This document shows positions 23,215-31,515 of a stretch of DNA of 64,000 bases, piece after piece (position 1 is the stretch's first letter; each line of letters opens with the position of its first letter). Below the pieces are notes generated by a model that was given only the letters and a program-made list of their open reading frames with translations, had not been told where the DNA came from and did no database searches. Both the position numbers and the translations under genes were made by a program. The DNA is from Zymoseptoria tritici IPO323 (Eukaryota; Ascomycota; Dothideomycetes; Mycosphaerellales; Mycosphaerellaceae): NCBI RefSeq assembly GCF_000219625.1, contig NC_018218.1, positions 5,952,001 to 6,016,000 on the forward strand, written 5' to 3'.

Positions 23215-23398
23215 TGACATGGGCTCACAATGAGGTCGTGGAAATGGAAACCAAAGGTTCACTGTCAAATCGAATAACTACTATAGAGAGGTGAAAGTGA
23301 GAGCTGCGGAAGGCGTGTCAAAGACAGACGCAACGCCAAGACCGGACCTGAGTCCGGTAGATGCCTCAGGCATCAACCAAGAACGTCACCCCGTGACA
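23215..23398 (-). repeat. Gypsy-2 3' LTR
   Basis: 184 bp, TGACATGG ... CCGTGACA on the plus strand. The minus-strand polypurine tract (GAGAGGGGGGG, about 23401-23412) lies directly inside. Confidence 0.96.
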
Positions 23399-23731
23399 GT
23401 ACCCCCCCTCTCAAGAACCGAGCGAGCGCCTGCGAGCGCTTCCAAAAAAAGAACAACTTCACCGCGTGCGGCGAACGAAGGGGACGGTTCTTTAATGAAC
23501 CGAGTGTCTCCTGACACTACCGAAAGAAGTTGGCAGAGGGCCAATTGTGGAAAGAGTCACTCACCACGTCCATGGCGGTGAGAGCAGACAAGCCAGTGGT
23601 GTATTCGCACGTCAAGCTGCTGCAAGAGTCCCTAGGCCGCGGCCCGTATCTCCGCTTCTGATTCCCTAGACCGCAGCCCGTGTATCAGAAGCAATGCTTG
23701 GCGAGGCGGCAGAAGGTACGTGGCATGTCAG

Positions 23732-26700
23732 TCAGGTTGCGGATGTGAAGCGTGGTGAGCGCCTCTGTTGTCCAGCGATTTGGGCCCATGTTGCCGGTGC
23801 TGGTGATGAATCTGTCGTAGGTTCTGCTGTGGATGCAGATGCTGGTGTAAATGTGGGTGTAGATGCGGAAACTTTTGCTGAGTTCGTGGTTTGAGGTTGA
23901 GCTGGTATTCGAGTGACCCGCGGTGGTGGCGCCGGCGTGGGCGTGGCGGTGTCTTCCTCCAGGGGTTCCCAGTCTGATGGCCTTGACCATCCGGGCGGTG
24001 GCCCTTCTGCTGAGGGGTTCTTGTAGTGCCAGTCCGCAATCGCGTATTCTGCTGTGCCTTGAAGTAGGGCATATGGCTCGTCGGTGTATGCTCCTCCAGT
24101 CCATCTTACTGTGTATCTGACATTGCGCTTTGCTTTTCCTGTCCACTTGCTGCCCACGACCGCTTCCACCTCGTAATTCTCACCCTGTGAGTCAATGATA
24201 GGAGGTGGTTCGGTGTCGATCTGGTTTGGGAACGGGTTCTCTGATGCGATGCGTAGCAGGTTGGAGTGGAAGACTGGATGAATCTTCATCGATGACGGGA
24301 GTTCGAGCCTGTAGACGTCAGTTGCGATGATCTTCTCGATGCGGAATGGCCCTTGATTCTTGTGGTCCAACTTCTTCGCCGGTCTGCGGGTTCTGATGTT
24401 TCGAGTGTCGAGCCACACGCGATCGTCGACCTTGAGCGCCCGGGCGGGCTTGCGACTGGTTTTGGCTTCGTCATATCGTGCTTGCGCATAGCGAAGGTTG
24501 GTGATGCACGTTCGGTGGATTGATGCCATGTGATCCGCAAATTCGTCCGCCGAGACGTGGTCCAAGCGTTGTGGTGCGGGGGCCTTGGCGTCCAATCCAG
24601 GAAGTGAGTCACGTGAACTGATCTCCATGCGCGGGTGTCGACCAAGCGTGACGAAGAACGGCGAGAATCCAGTAGCATCGCTGCGGACGTTGTTGACCGC
24701 GAATTCTCCTATCGGCAGCCAGTCCACCCAGTCGTCTTGCATGTAGTTGCAGTATGAGCGGACGTACGCCTCCATAATCTTGTTGGTGTTTTCTGACTGT
24801 CCGTCCGTCTGCGGATGGAAGGCTGTGGAACTGCGTTGGTCGACCTTGAGGCGTTGAAGTAGGCGTTTCCAGAACGCCGAAAGAAAGTTCGAGCCTCTGT
24901 CACTGTACGCGATGTTGAAGAGGCCTTGGTCTTTCACCACATGCTTGAGGACGGCATCTGCAGTGGTCTCAGCGGTGAGGTTGACAACCGGGATGAAGTG
25001 CTTCCGCTTGGTTAACCTGCAGGTGACGGTAAGGATGTTCGAGTAGACCACACCTTCGATGCTCTTGCTTGGCGGCAAGTCAACGACGAAGTCCATGGTG
25101 ATTTCAGAGTATGCCCCCGATGGGATGCGGAGTTGCTGAAGGCTGCCCTGGTAGGCATCATTGAAGGCTGTGTTTCTGCGGCAGCTGTGGCAGTTGGCGC
25201 AATACCGCCGAATGTCTGCTGCGACTCCTGGCCAGTAGTAGCGGCGGCTGATGAGCTCGAACATCTTTTCACGCCCCGGATGGCCGGCCATCGGTGCGTT
25301 GTGGTGTGCTCGCATAACTTCCTCGCGCAGCGGTTCCGGAACGTAAAGCTTCTGTTTGATGAAAATACTGCGACACCCATTGGCTGAGGGCTGCACCTGG
25401 CAGTCGGTCACCGAGAATCTGAGGCCAAATTTCGAGTTCAGGCGGTCTCTGCCTTTGTCGATAGCGTCGTAGATTTCCTGGGCGACCTCGTCGCCAGCGT
25501 ATGCTTCTTGGATGAGTTCCTCAATAGACAGATCATTCACTTCCAGTACTGCGAGTGCGAGCTGTGCCTGCTGTTGAGCCGTGGCGTGATAGCTGGCACG
25601 ATCCATCGTCAGGCAAGCGACCTGAACTGCGAGGTTGTGCGGTTTGATGACCACCTGTTGACGGTTGCGGAGGTCTTCTTCTTTAGACATGTCCTGAGTT
25701 CTGCGTGTAAGACTGTCCACCTGGCCGTTGTCTTTACCGGGTCTGAATTGAATCTCGAAGTTGAATGCCGACAAGAATTCACTCCAGCGAGCCTGCCTTC
25801 GGTTGAGTTGTTTCGTTGTCATAAAGGTCTCCAGCCCACGGTGGTCAGAGACGACACGGACAGGATCCAGCGTTCCGATGAGTTCCGGCCTCCATTCCTC
25901 AAACGAGCGAACGATTGCCATCAGTTCCTTGTCGTAGATCTCGTAGTTGCATTCTGCTGGGTTCATCTTCGTGGAGTAGAATGCTACAGGATGAAGCACC
26001 CCCTGCTCATCGGGTTGGGAGAGGATGCCTGCCGTTACTGTGTCGGAGGAATCTGCCTCGACAGTTGAAGGTAGATCGGGGTCGAAATGGCGTAGCACTG
26101 GTGCGGTGGTAAACGCCTCTTTGAGGGAATCGAAAGCGAGCTGACAAGCTGGAGTCCATTCCCACTTGGGCCGCCTCGCTTTTTCTTTGATGTTCGCGCC
26201 CTTGGTCAGGCACGTGAGAGGGAACACGATGGTCGCGAAGTTTTCGATGAACCGTCGGTAGAAGTTGCCTAAGCCGAGGAAGGCCAGGACATCCTTCACA
26301 TTCTGAGGCGTCGCCCATTCGACAATGGCTTGGACTTTGGCCGGGTCCATTCGCAGTCCCTGGCCGCTGATGATGATGCCGAGCCACTTGACTTCGGTCA
26401 TGAAAAACTTGCACTTGTGGATGTCCACTGGGAGTTTCGCTTCTCGAAGGCACTCAAAGATTTTGCGCACGTGACCGATGTGTTCCTCTCGGTTGGCGCT
26501 GTAGACAAGAGTGTCATCGAGATATGCGGAAGCGAAGTCGTCGAGGTGGGTGTAAAGTGACTTGTTGATGTAGGCTTGAAAAGCACTGGGCGCGTTGCAG
26601 AGCCCGAACGGGACTACGAGGTATTCGTACTGGCCGTATCGCGTTGTGAAAGCTGTCTTCCACTCATCGCCTTCTCGAATTCTGAGCATGTTGAAGGCGG

Positions 26701-27799
26701 CGATGATGTCGAGGATCGTGAAGATTCTTGCCTTGCTGAGGCGTGATAGAGTCTCACGAATCTGAGGAATGGGGTAGCGGTTCTTCACAATGATTGCATT
26801 CACCGCTCGGTAATCCACGCAAACCCTCAGTCCCCCACCAGGCTTGTCGGCTACGATGCACGGTGAATTGACTGGGGATTTGGACGGTCGAATGTGACCG
26901 ATAGCGCTCAAGTCATCGACGTGTTTCTTGATTGCTTCCAGCTCTAGGCGGCCCATCGGGTATGGTCGCTTGAAAGGTAGCTTCGCTTCAGGTACGAAGT
27001 CGATGGAGAGGTCCGACTCTCCTCGGTGAGGAGGCAACTCTCGGGCTGACTCCTGGCTGCAGACATCTGCAAACTCCTTGAACTCCGGTGGTAGCATGGA
27101 TTCGATGTCCTCTTTGGTCAGCTGTTGTTTGCCTGCCATGTACTTTTCGAAATTGGCTGGGCTGACTGCTGCGATGTGGAGTCCGACCGTAGCGAGCGCC
27201 TCGCCGACGTCGTTTGTTCCAAGCTCCCATACAAGGTAGCCGTCAAGGTCTGTCTCGCATGCCTCACCGACCGTCATTGAGTGAATATGGACGGGAGCTG
27301 GTATCTCCTGGACAAGAGTTGGGGAAGCGACGTCGGTGTTCGAAACGGTGACGCATCTGATTGATGTGTTCGGATTGTCCGAGTGTTCGGAGCATGCTTT
27401 ACCGAAGGTCAACGTCCTGGTGGAGATATCCAACACGTTCGGGTGCTTCTCCAACCAGGGAATGCCGAGGATGAGATCGTACTGGCCGATATCAGTCACA
27501 AAACAATTCAGCTGTTCGTGGTGGCCATTAAGATCCAAGTCCTGAATGTGAGCGACCTGAGTGAGAGGCTCCTTTTCAGGAAGGCCTTTGTGGCCGGAAA
27601 CTGGCAATGATCTCGGAAGGCGACTGCGTTGCAGGTGTCGCTTCGCAAAGGCCGTGTTTGCAAATATTGATGTCCCTCCAGTGTCGATCATGCATCGGAC
27701 TAGGTGACCGTCTGCCATCCCATGGACCACGATGTGTTCGCCGATCGGAGGCATCCACGAAGGGACCTGAATGGCTACTGTCGAAATGACCGGGAGCAT
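23732..27799 (-). CDS. Gypsy-2 Pol: protease, RT, RNase H, integrase, chromodomain-like end
   Basis: 1355 residues from the first ATG; the frame is open further upstream to about 27931 and is entered by -1 frameshifting from gag. Domains in order: aspartic protease with MIDTGG (Asp39); RT with VPFGLCNAPSAFQ and the YLDD loop at 426-429; RNase H (VEADSSDTVTAGILSQ); integrase zinc finger (HHNAPMAGH ... CANCHSC, from about 831) and catalytic core (MDFVVDLP, YSDRGSNFLS, ENTNKIMEAY); a GDRVWL-like tether; and a C-terminal segment resembling a chromodomain (YEVEAVVGSKWTG ... YTVRWTGG, about 1209-1258). This set copies the RNA and integrates it, the chromodomain possibly steering to modified histones. 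No damage seen. Confidence 0.95.
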   Translation of the reverse strand: MLPVISTVAIQVPSWMPPIGEHIVVHGMADGHLVRCMIDTGGTSIFANTAFAKRHLQRSRLPRSLPVSGHKGLPEKEPLTQVAHIQDLDLNGHHEQLNCFVTDIGQYDLILGIPWLEKHPNVLDISTRTLTFGKACSEHSDNPNTSIRCVTVSNTDVASPTLVQEIPAPVHIHSMTVGEACETDLDGYLVWELGTNDVGEALATVGLHIAAVSPANFEKYMAGKQQLTKEDIESMLPPEFKEFADVCSQESARELPPHRGESDLSIDFVPEAKLPFKRPYPMGRLELEAIKKHVDDLSAIGHIRPSKSPVNSPCIVADKPGGGLRVCVDYRAVNAIIVKNRYPIPQIRETLSRLSKARIFTILDIIAAFNMLRIREGDEWKTAFTTRYGQYEYLVVPFGLCNAPSAFQAYINKSLYTHLDDFASAYLDDTLVYSANREEHIGHVRKIFECLREAKLPVDIHKCKFFMTEVKWLGIIISGQGLRMDPAKVQAIVEWATPQNVKDVLAFLGLGNFYRRFIENFATIVFPLTCLTKGANIKEKARRPKWEWTPACQLAFDSLKEAFTTAPVLRHFDPDLPSTVEADSSDTVTAGILSQPDEQGVLHPVAFYSTKMNPAECNYEIYDKELMAIVRSFEEWRPELIGTLDPVRVVSDHRGLETFMTTKQLNRRQARWSEFLSAFNFEIQFRPGKDNGQVDSLTRRTQDMSKEEDLRNRQQVVIKPHNLAVQVACLTMDRASYHATAQQQAQLALAVLEVNDLSIEELIQEAYAGDEVAQEIYDAIDKGRDRLNSKFGLRFSVTDCQVQPSANGCRSIFIKQKLYVPEPLREEVMRAHHNAPMAGHPGREKMFELISRRYYWPGVAADIRRYCANCHSCRRNTAFNDAYQGSLQQLRIPSGAYSEITMDFVVDLPPSKSIEGVVYSNILTVTCRLTKRKHFIPVVNLTAETTADAVLKHVVKDQGLFNIAYSDRGSNFLSAFWKRLLQRLKVDQRSSTAFHPQTDGQSENTNKIMEAYVRSYCNYMQDDWVDWLPIGEFAVNNVRSDATGFSPFFVTLGRHPRMEISSRDSLPGLDAKAPAPQRLDHVSADEFADHMASIHRTCITNLRYAQARYDEAKTSRKPARALKVDDRVWLDTRNIRTRRPAKKLDHKNQGPFRIEKIIATDVYRLELPSSMKIHPVFHSNLLRIASENPFPNQIDTEPPPIIDSQGENYEVEAVVGSKWTGKAKRNVRYTVRWTGGAYTDEPYALLQGTAEYAIADWHYKNPSAEGPPPGWSRPSDWEPLEEDTATPTPAPPPRVTRIPAQPQTTNSAKVSASTPTFTPASASTAEPTTDSSPAPATWAQIAGQQRRSPRFTSAT

Positions 27800-27859
27800 G
27801 TCTGTAGTTGTGAGGGGTTGTGTTAGAGGGGACTTGCCTCGCTCTGGTGAGATGTTGGT

Positions 27860-27901
27860 CTCCTGTTCAGTACACCTCTGAACAGGAGCTACTCTTTTCC
27901 C
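27860..27901 (-). promoter_or_regulatory. -1 programmed ribosomal frameshift signal between gag and pol of Gypsy-2
   Basis: Reading the minus strand: slippery heptamer GGGAAAA (27901-27895) in the correct phase (TCG GGA AAA), a 6-nt spacer GAGTAG holding the gag stop (27891-27889), then an 11 bp perfect stem (27888-27878 with 27870-27860) closed by a 7-nt loop. After a -1 slip the reading continues AGA GTA GCT CCT, exactly the open pol frame. Layout and spacing match known retroviral frameshift sites. Confidence 0.85.
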
Positions 27902-30204
27902 GAGTTGTTCGCTGGGAGCTCGGCTGCGACTTCAACAGAGCTGACGTTGGGCTTGCGATCCTTAGTTCTGTCCAGGCGGTGCTTCTCCAGTGGGCAAGCC
28001 GTTGAGAATCGGTTGTGAGCAGCGCCCTTGCAAGCGAAACAGTTGGTCTTGTCCTTGAATTCCTGCGCCGTGACGGGCTTGAACTGCCGGTTGAGCTTCT
28101 TCCAGTCGTAGTCCTCCTTCAAAGTCTTGTTGATCCTCGCGAGGCTGTCAGAGAGTTTCTTGTCTGTGCTGCCGTTGCCGCCGTTGCCGCCCTTCGATGG
28201 TTCCTCATCCTCCCAGTCAAGTTCGACATCGCGGAGGTGGGTCTTCATAGCGTTGAGGTTTGCGAAGCGCATTCCGCGAATGTCAGCCCTGTATCTCTTG
28301 TTGAGTTTCTCCTTCAGTTGGCGAATGAGTTCGACGTCGGAGTACTCGGTGTACGGTGCATAAGTCATGAAAGAGGTCCAGAAGTCGTCAAATTTTTCCT
28401 TGTCTTTCATTGCGAGAGCCGTGAAGGCTTTGCGGTATTTCTCGGCCATGTGGTGTTCGCCGTAAGAGTCGTCGAGCTGTCCGAGAACGTCGATGTAGGT
28501 CCTGAATGTCTGCATCACCAGCGCGCTGCCGACCCTCGCAAAAGCTGGTCCGGTAGTGTTGTTGATGCATGCGACAATCTTCTGGTGTTCGTCCAAAGAC
28601 TCGTCGTTGTCTAGGCAGAAATCCATCTTCTGTCGCCACTCGGCGTAGCCGATGTCGTCTTTCTTGTTCTCTCCTGAGAATGGGATAGGCAGCTTCATGG
28701 AGTACCTGTTGTTGTAGTCGGATCGGGACGAGGGTTCGGATGGCTGGACGAGGCTTACTTCACGGCGACGTAGAGGAGCATCGGTCTGGCGATGAGACGA
28801 GGCGACTGTTGCCCCATCGTTGCGGTGGAGAGGAGGGAGTTCCGTGCGTCCCAGCCGACGGCTCGGCGTGTGACCCGCGGAGGGGTGTCGGTCTCGGTCA
28901 CGAACGCCCAGGCCGTGAGGAGTGTCGTTCAATTGGACACGTCGCACTTTGCTCGGCGACGGCGCGACTTCATCGTCTGAGTCGTCTTTCGCGAGGATCG
29001 CGGACAACCGGTTGTTGCGAGCCGCGACCGGAGTAATGGGCGTGTCGTCCTTGTGGACGTTGTCGCGGAACTTCGGCAGGCTCAGCTCATCCCGGAGAGC
29101 GGCAGTATTCGTTTCCAGGTATTCCTCGTGGCTCATGCCGAACCCTGGGTTGGTCTCGAAGAACTTGATGAGTTTCGTACCATCATCAAGATCATTGACG
29201 AGGTCTGCGAGGTACGCGAACTGCAAAGTCATGCCTGTCATAGCTTGCTGAGTGTTGTAGAGGGTCTGGCTCTGAGCTCTCGCCTTCGAGAGCGACTGCT
29301 GCGCCGTATCCAGCGACACCTGCAGGTTGTTGTTGATTTTTTTCAACTCCTTCTTGTCGGCAAGGATCTTCTCAATCTTGTTTGCGGCCACCTCGGTCTG
29401 CTCCATAAGCGAATTTATGGTGTTCTGTGCCTCCTCCGCGATGCTCGTGCTCCGGTCAGAGATAAGATCAGATCTGGCTTTAGACAATGTCTCCTTGAGT
29501 TCCGCGTTGTCCTTTTCCATTTCGTCCATCTCGACTCGCAGAGTCTCATTCTCGTGGTCATCCATGATTGCAGCGTTGTCCAAGACGTCCAACCATGCGA
29601 TAGGCTGGCTGTTTACCCTCTTCACCAAATCTTTCTGGTCTGTGATTCCTGCAAACCAAGCCTCATCGTATCTCTTCTGAAGCACCTGAGGCTCTGTCTC
29701 GCCAGTTTCTGGGTCCCTCACGAAGTCGTGTGGAATGGCAAACGCCAGTGAGAGGAGGCGATCAGGGCGGGCGCAGGTGCCAGCGTGGATATTCTTGACG
29801 ATGTTGGAGGAGGATGGGAAGGGGCGTATAGTCTGAGAGCTCTTGCTGGGGTCAGCAGGCATGGACTGATTGCGGCGTGAGGTTCGCCCGCGAGGCGGAG
29901 GGAGCTTGGTGAGTTTGGTCTTGAAAGCACCGGGAGTCTGGGCTCCGGGCATGCTGTCGTCGATTGCGTCTTCGTCGTCGGAATCGGCGCCAATGAGAGC
30001 GTCGTCGATGTTCGCTTCGGTGGAGTCGTCAGGAATCTCGACCGCGCGTCCGGACCTCGTTGGTTGCTGTGACTGCATCATCTGCTGCTGCTGCTGTTCG
30101 CGAAGTGGTCTCTTCGTCGGCTGCTGCTGAGTATGTTGCGAGTGAAGGGTTTGAGATGACTTCTGAGAGTCTGCCATTGTTGCAGTGTTCTCAGGAGGTG
30201 TCAT
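27889..30204 (-). CDS. Gypsy-2 Gag
   Basis: 771 residues, open throughout. The N-terminus is Gln/Pro-rich and acidic, followed by a basic patch and a central coiled coil rich in Glu, Lys and Leu (about 225-330). A capsid-like region contains MDFCLDNDESLDEHQKIVAC and YAPYTEYSDVELIRQLKEKL. Near the C-terminus a zinc knuckle of spacing C-x2-C-x4-H-x6-C starts at Cys722 (CFACKGAAHNRFSTAC). It forms the particle and binds the RNA. Its stop is followed at once by the frameshift hairpin, which sets the Gag to Gag-Pol ratio. ATG at 30204 is the first in frame. Confidence 0.93.
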   Translation of the reverse strand: MTPPENTATMADSQKSSQTLHSQHTQQQPTKRPLREQQQQQMMQSQQPTRSGRAVEIPDDSTEANIDDALIGADSDDEDAIDDSMPGAQTPGAFKTKLTKLPPPRGRTSRRNQSMPADPSKSSQTIRPFPSSSNIVKNIHAGTCARPDRLLSLAFAIPHDFVRDPETGETEPQVLQKRYDEAWFAGITDQKDLVKRVNSQPIAWLDVLDNAAIMDDHENETLRVEMDEMEKDNAELKETLSKARSDLISDRSTSIAEEAQNTINSLMEQTEVAANKIEKILADKKELKKINNNLQVSLDTAQQSLSKARAQSQTLYNTQQAMTGMTLQFAYLADLVNDLDDGTKLIKFFETNPGFGMSHEEYLETNTAALRDELSLPKFRDNVHKDDTPITPVAARNNRLSAILAKDDSDDEVAPSPSKVRRVQLNDTPHGLGVRDRDRHPSAGHTPSRRLGRTELPPLHRNDGATVASSHRQTDAPLRRREVSLVQPSEPSSRSDYNNRYSMKLPIPFSGENKKDDIGYAEWRQKMDFCLDNDESLDEHQKIVACINNTTGPAFARVGSALVMQTFRTYIDVLGQLDDSYGEHHMAEKYRKAFTALAMKDKEKFDDFWTSFMTYAPYTEYSDVELIRQLKEKLNKRYRADIRGMRFANLNAMKTHLRDVELDWEDEEPSKGGNGGNGSTDKKLSDSLARINKTLKEDYDWKKLNRQFKPVTAQEFKDKTNCFACKGAAHNRFSTACPLEKHRLDRTKDRKPNVSSVEVAAELPANNSGKE

Positions 30205-30337
30205 CGATGTGAAAGGTCTACCTGTCGTCTAGGTACCTACGTTTGCCGTTGCTGTGTAAACGGTGCTGTTGGTGTCGTGATGTTTCGCGACTTCTGCTAC
30301 ACGGTCGATTGTGCGACTCTGGTGTATGAAAGGGGCG

Positions 30338-30348
30338 ATAGTAGTTAA
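30338..30348 (-). promoter_or_regulatory. Gypsy-2 presumed self-priming site
   Basis: Minus-strand TTAACTACTAT follows the 5' LTR. Its TAACTACTAT part is the exact reverse complement of ATAGTAGTTA inside the LTR (30418-30409). No TGG start as in tRNA primer sites. The pairing begins one base after the LTR and about 70 nt from the internal partner, as in Gypsy-1. Confidence 0.6.
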
Positions 30349-30532
30349 TGACATGGGCTCACAATGAGGTCGTGGAAATGGAAACCAAAGGTTCACTGTC
30401 AAATCGAATAACTACTATAGAGAGGTGAAAGTGAGAGCTGCGGAAGGCGTGTCAAAGACAGACGCAACGCCAAGACCGGACCTGAGTCCGGTAGATGCCT
30501 CAGGCATCAACCAAGAACGTCACCCCGTGACA
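30349..30532 (-). repeat. Gypsy-2 5' LTR
   Basis: 184 bp, base for base the same as 23215-23398 in my reading. Should contain the element's promoter; the self-priming model places the transcript start near 30418. Confidence 0.96.
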
Positions 30533-30537
30533 GACGG

Positions 30538-30802
30538 TGAGGAAATTCAAAATGGCAGCGTTGTGCCATCGAATACCGTTGTCAGTTAGCGTCAGTGTAA
30601 CGAGCTCGTGAACGAGCATGCAGAGGAGTTTTGCGTCCTGCGACGAGCTACAAGGGCATTTAGAGATTTTCATTTCGACAGACAATTATTGGGTGTTCGC
30701 AACTACTCGGAGTTCATCAATTCTTGACTGCAGATGTTCATTTAGTAGGCTTATAATCGTAACAATATGTGTTTGGCTATTGAAGCCGCGGAAGCACTGT
30801 CT
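30538..30802 (-). other. Copia-1 5' leader
   Basis: The stretch between the Gypsy-2 duplication and the Copia-1 primer site; untranslated leader or gag start of Copia-1. No open frame recognised. Confidence 0.55.
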
Positions 30803-30814
30803 GGGCTCATAACC
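30803..30814 (-). promoter_or_regulatory. Copia-1 primer-binding site (initiator tRNA-Met half-molecule)
   Basis: GGGCTCATAACC on the plus strand directly inside the 5' LTR equals the anticodon stem-loop of eukaryotic initiator tRNA-Met; the element RNA carries the complement. Priming from a cleaved initiator tRNA is known for Drosophila copia and related fungal elements. Confidence 0.8.
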
Positions 30815-30924
30815 TGTTAAAGATTATAAGCCATTAGATTGAAGAAGAAACTATCTACCTTCTGGCTGAGGTTTTTGAGGTACCGACATCGGTTACCATG
30901 ACTAAACAGACCCACATTTCAACA
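30815..30924 (-). repeat. Copia-1 5' LTR
   Basis: 110 bp, TGTTAAAG to TTTCAACA, followed by the duplication AGTCC. Confidence 0.92.
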
Positions 30925-30929
30925 AGTCC

Positions 30930-31515
30930 CTCCCAGAGGTGAAGATAGGAGATTCGTCGTTTTCTCAAGACAACGCTCGATCATCACCATTTTCTCCACT
31001 CTCTGAGCACAATCGGCATATCTGCGAATTCCACGTCAAGATCTTGGGTCACTATCAATCCGTTGGATGGGCGAGTCAGTCTGTGCAGCGATCTCCAACC
31101 CAATTCCAACCAGGATCCCCTCCCAAACCCCGCCGGAACGTGACAAGACCAGGAACCTCCCATGTCGACCTCACAAATCGAATCATCGCGGCAGCCAGTC
31201 CCATAGCGTGCCCAAGGATACACCATGTATGGATAATATGCGACATGCCACGATGGGTTGGCTATCATGTCAATCGTACGAACTCTCCTTCTGCAACTCT
31301 GCCACCACTCGCTCCCCTGATGCCATGATTCGTGATGGCACAAATTTCTCTTCCAACCGCACCTCAAACTTCTCGCGGTCGAGCTATTGCGAAAACGAGG
31401 GAGAAGGATATCCCGCAGTTGGCGCAGCCCTCTGGCTTTGCATGAACCTCGATAATCGGCGCGACCGATCTTTACCAACCTGCCGGCACGACACAATAAC
31501 GCAATAAAGATCGCT
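30930..31515. other. Intergenic, upstream of the rhodopsin-domain gene
   Basis: About 590 bp between the retrotransposon nest and the next ATG. Short frames on both strands look like chance. The promoter of the following gene is expected here, so the nest sits close to its regulatory region. Confidence 0.5.

Larger units (their letters stand above)
23215..30532 (-). mobile_element. Intact Ty3/gypsy chromovirus-like retrotransposon (Gypsy-2), nested in Copia-1
   Basis: 7318 bp on the minus strand with 184 bp LTRs (23215-23398 and 30349-30532) in which I see no difference, and the 5 bp duplication GACGG on both sides (23210-23214, 30533-30537). Gag (771 codons) and pol (1355 codons from its first ATG) are fully open, in contrast to its RIP-damaged host elements. 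Pol lies in the -1 frame relative to gag with a complete frameshift signal. All this points to recent insertion and possible mobility. Confidence 0.96.
9720..30924 (-). mobile_element. Copia LTR retrotransposon (Copia-1), split by two nested gypsy elements
   Basis: Two 110 bp LTRs lie at 9720-9829 and 30815-30924, each bounded by TGTT...AACA ends, and the whole is flanked by the 5 bp target duplication AGTCC (9715-9719 and 30925-30929). Removing the two gypsy insertions leaves about 7.1 kb. Domain order on the minus strand is gag, protease, integrase, reverse transcriptase, RNase H, which is the copia order. Many in-frame TAG/TAA stops and changed catalytic residues show inactivation by RIP-type mutation. 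The LTRs differ at three sites, all transitions at CpA/TpG. A further reading frame follows pol. Confidence 0.93.
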
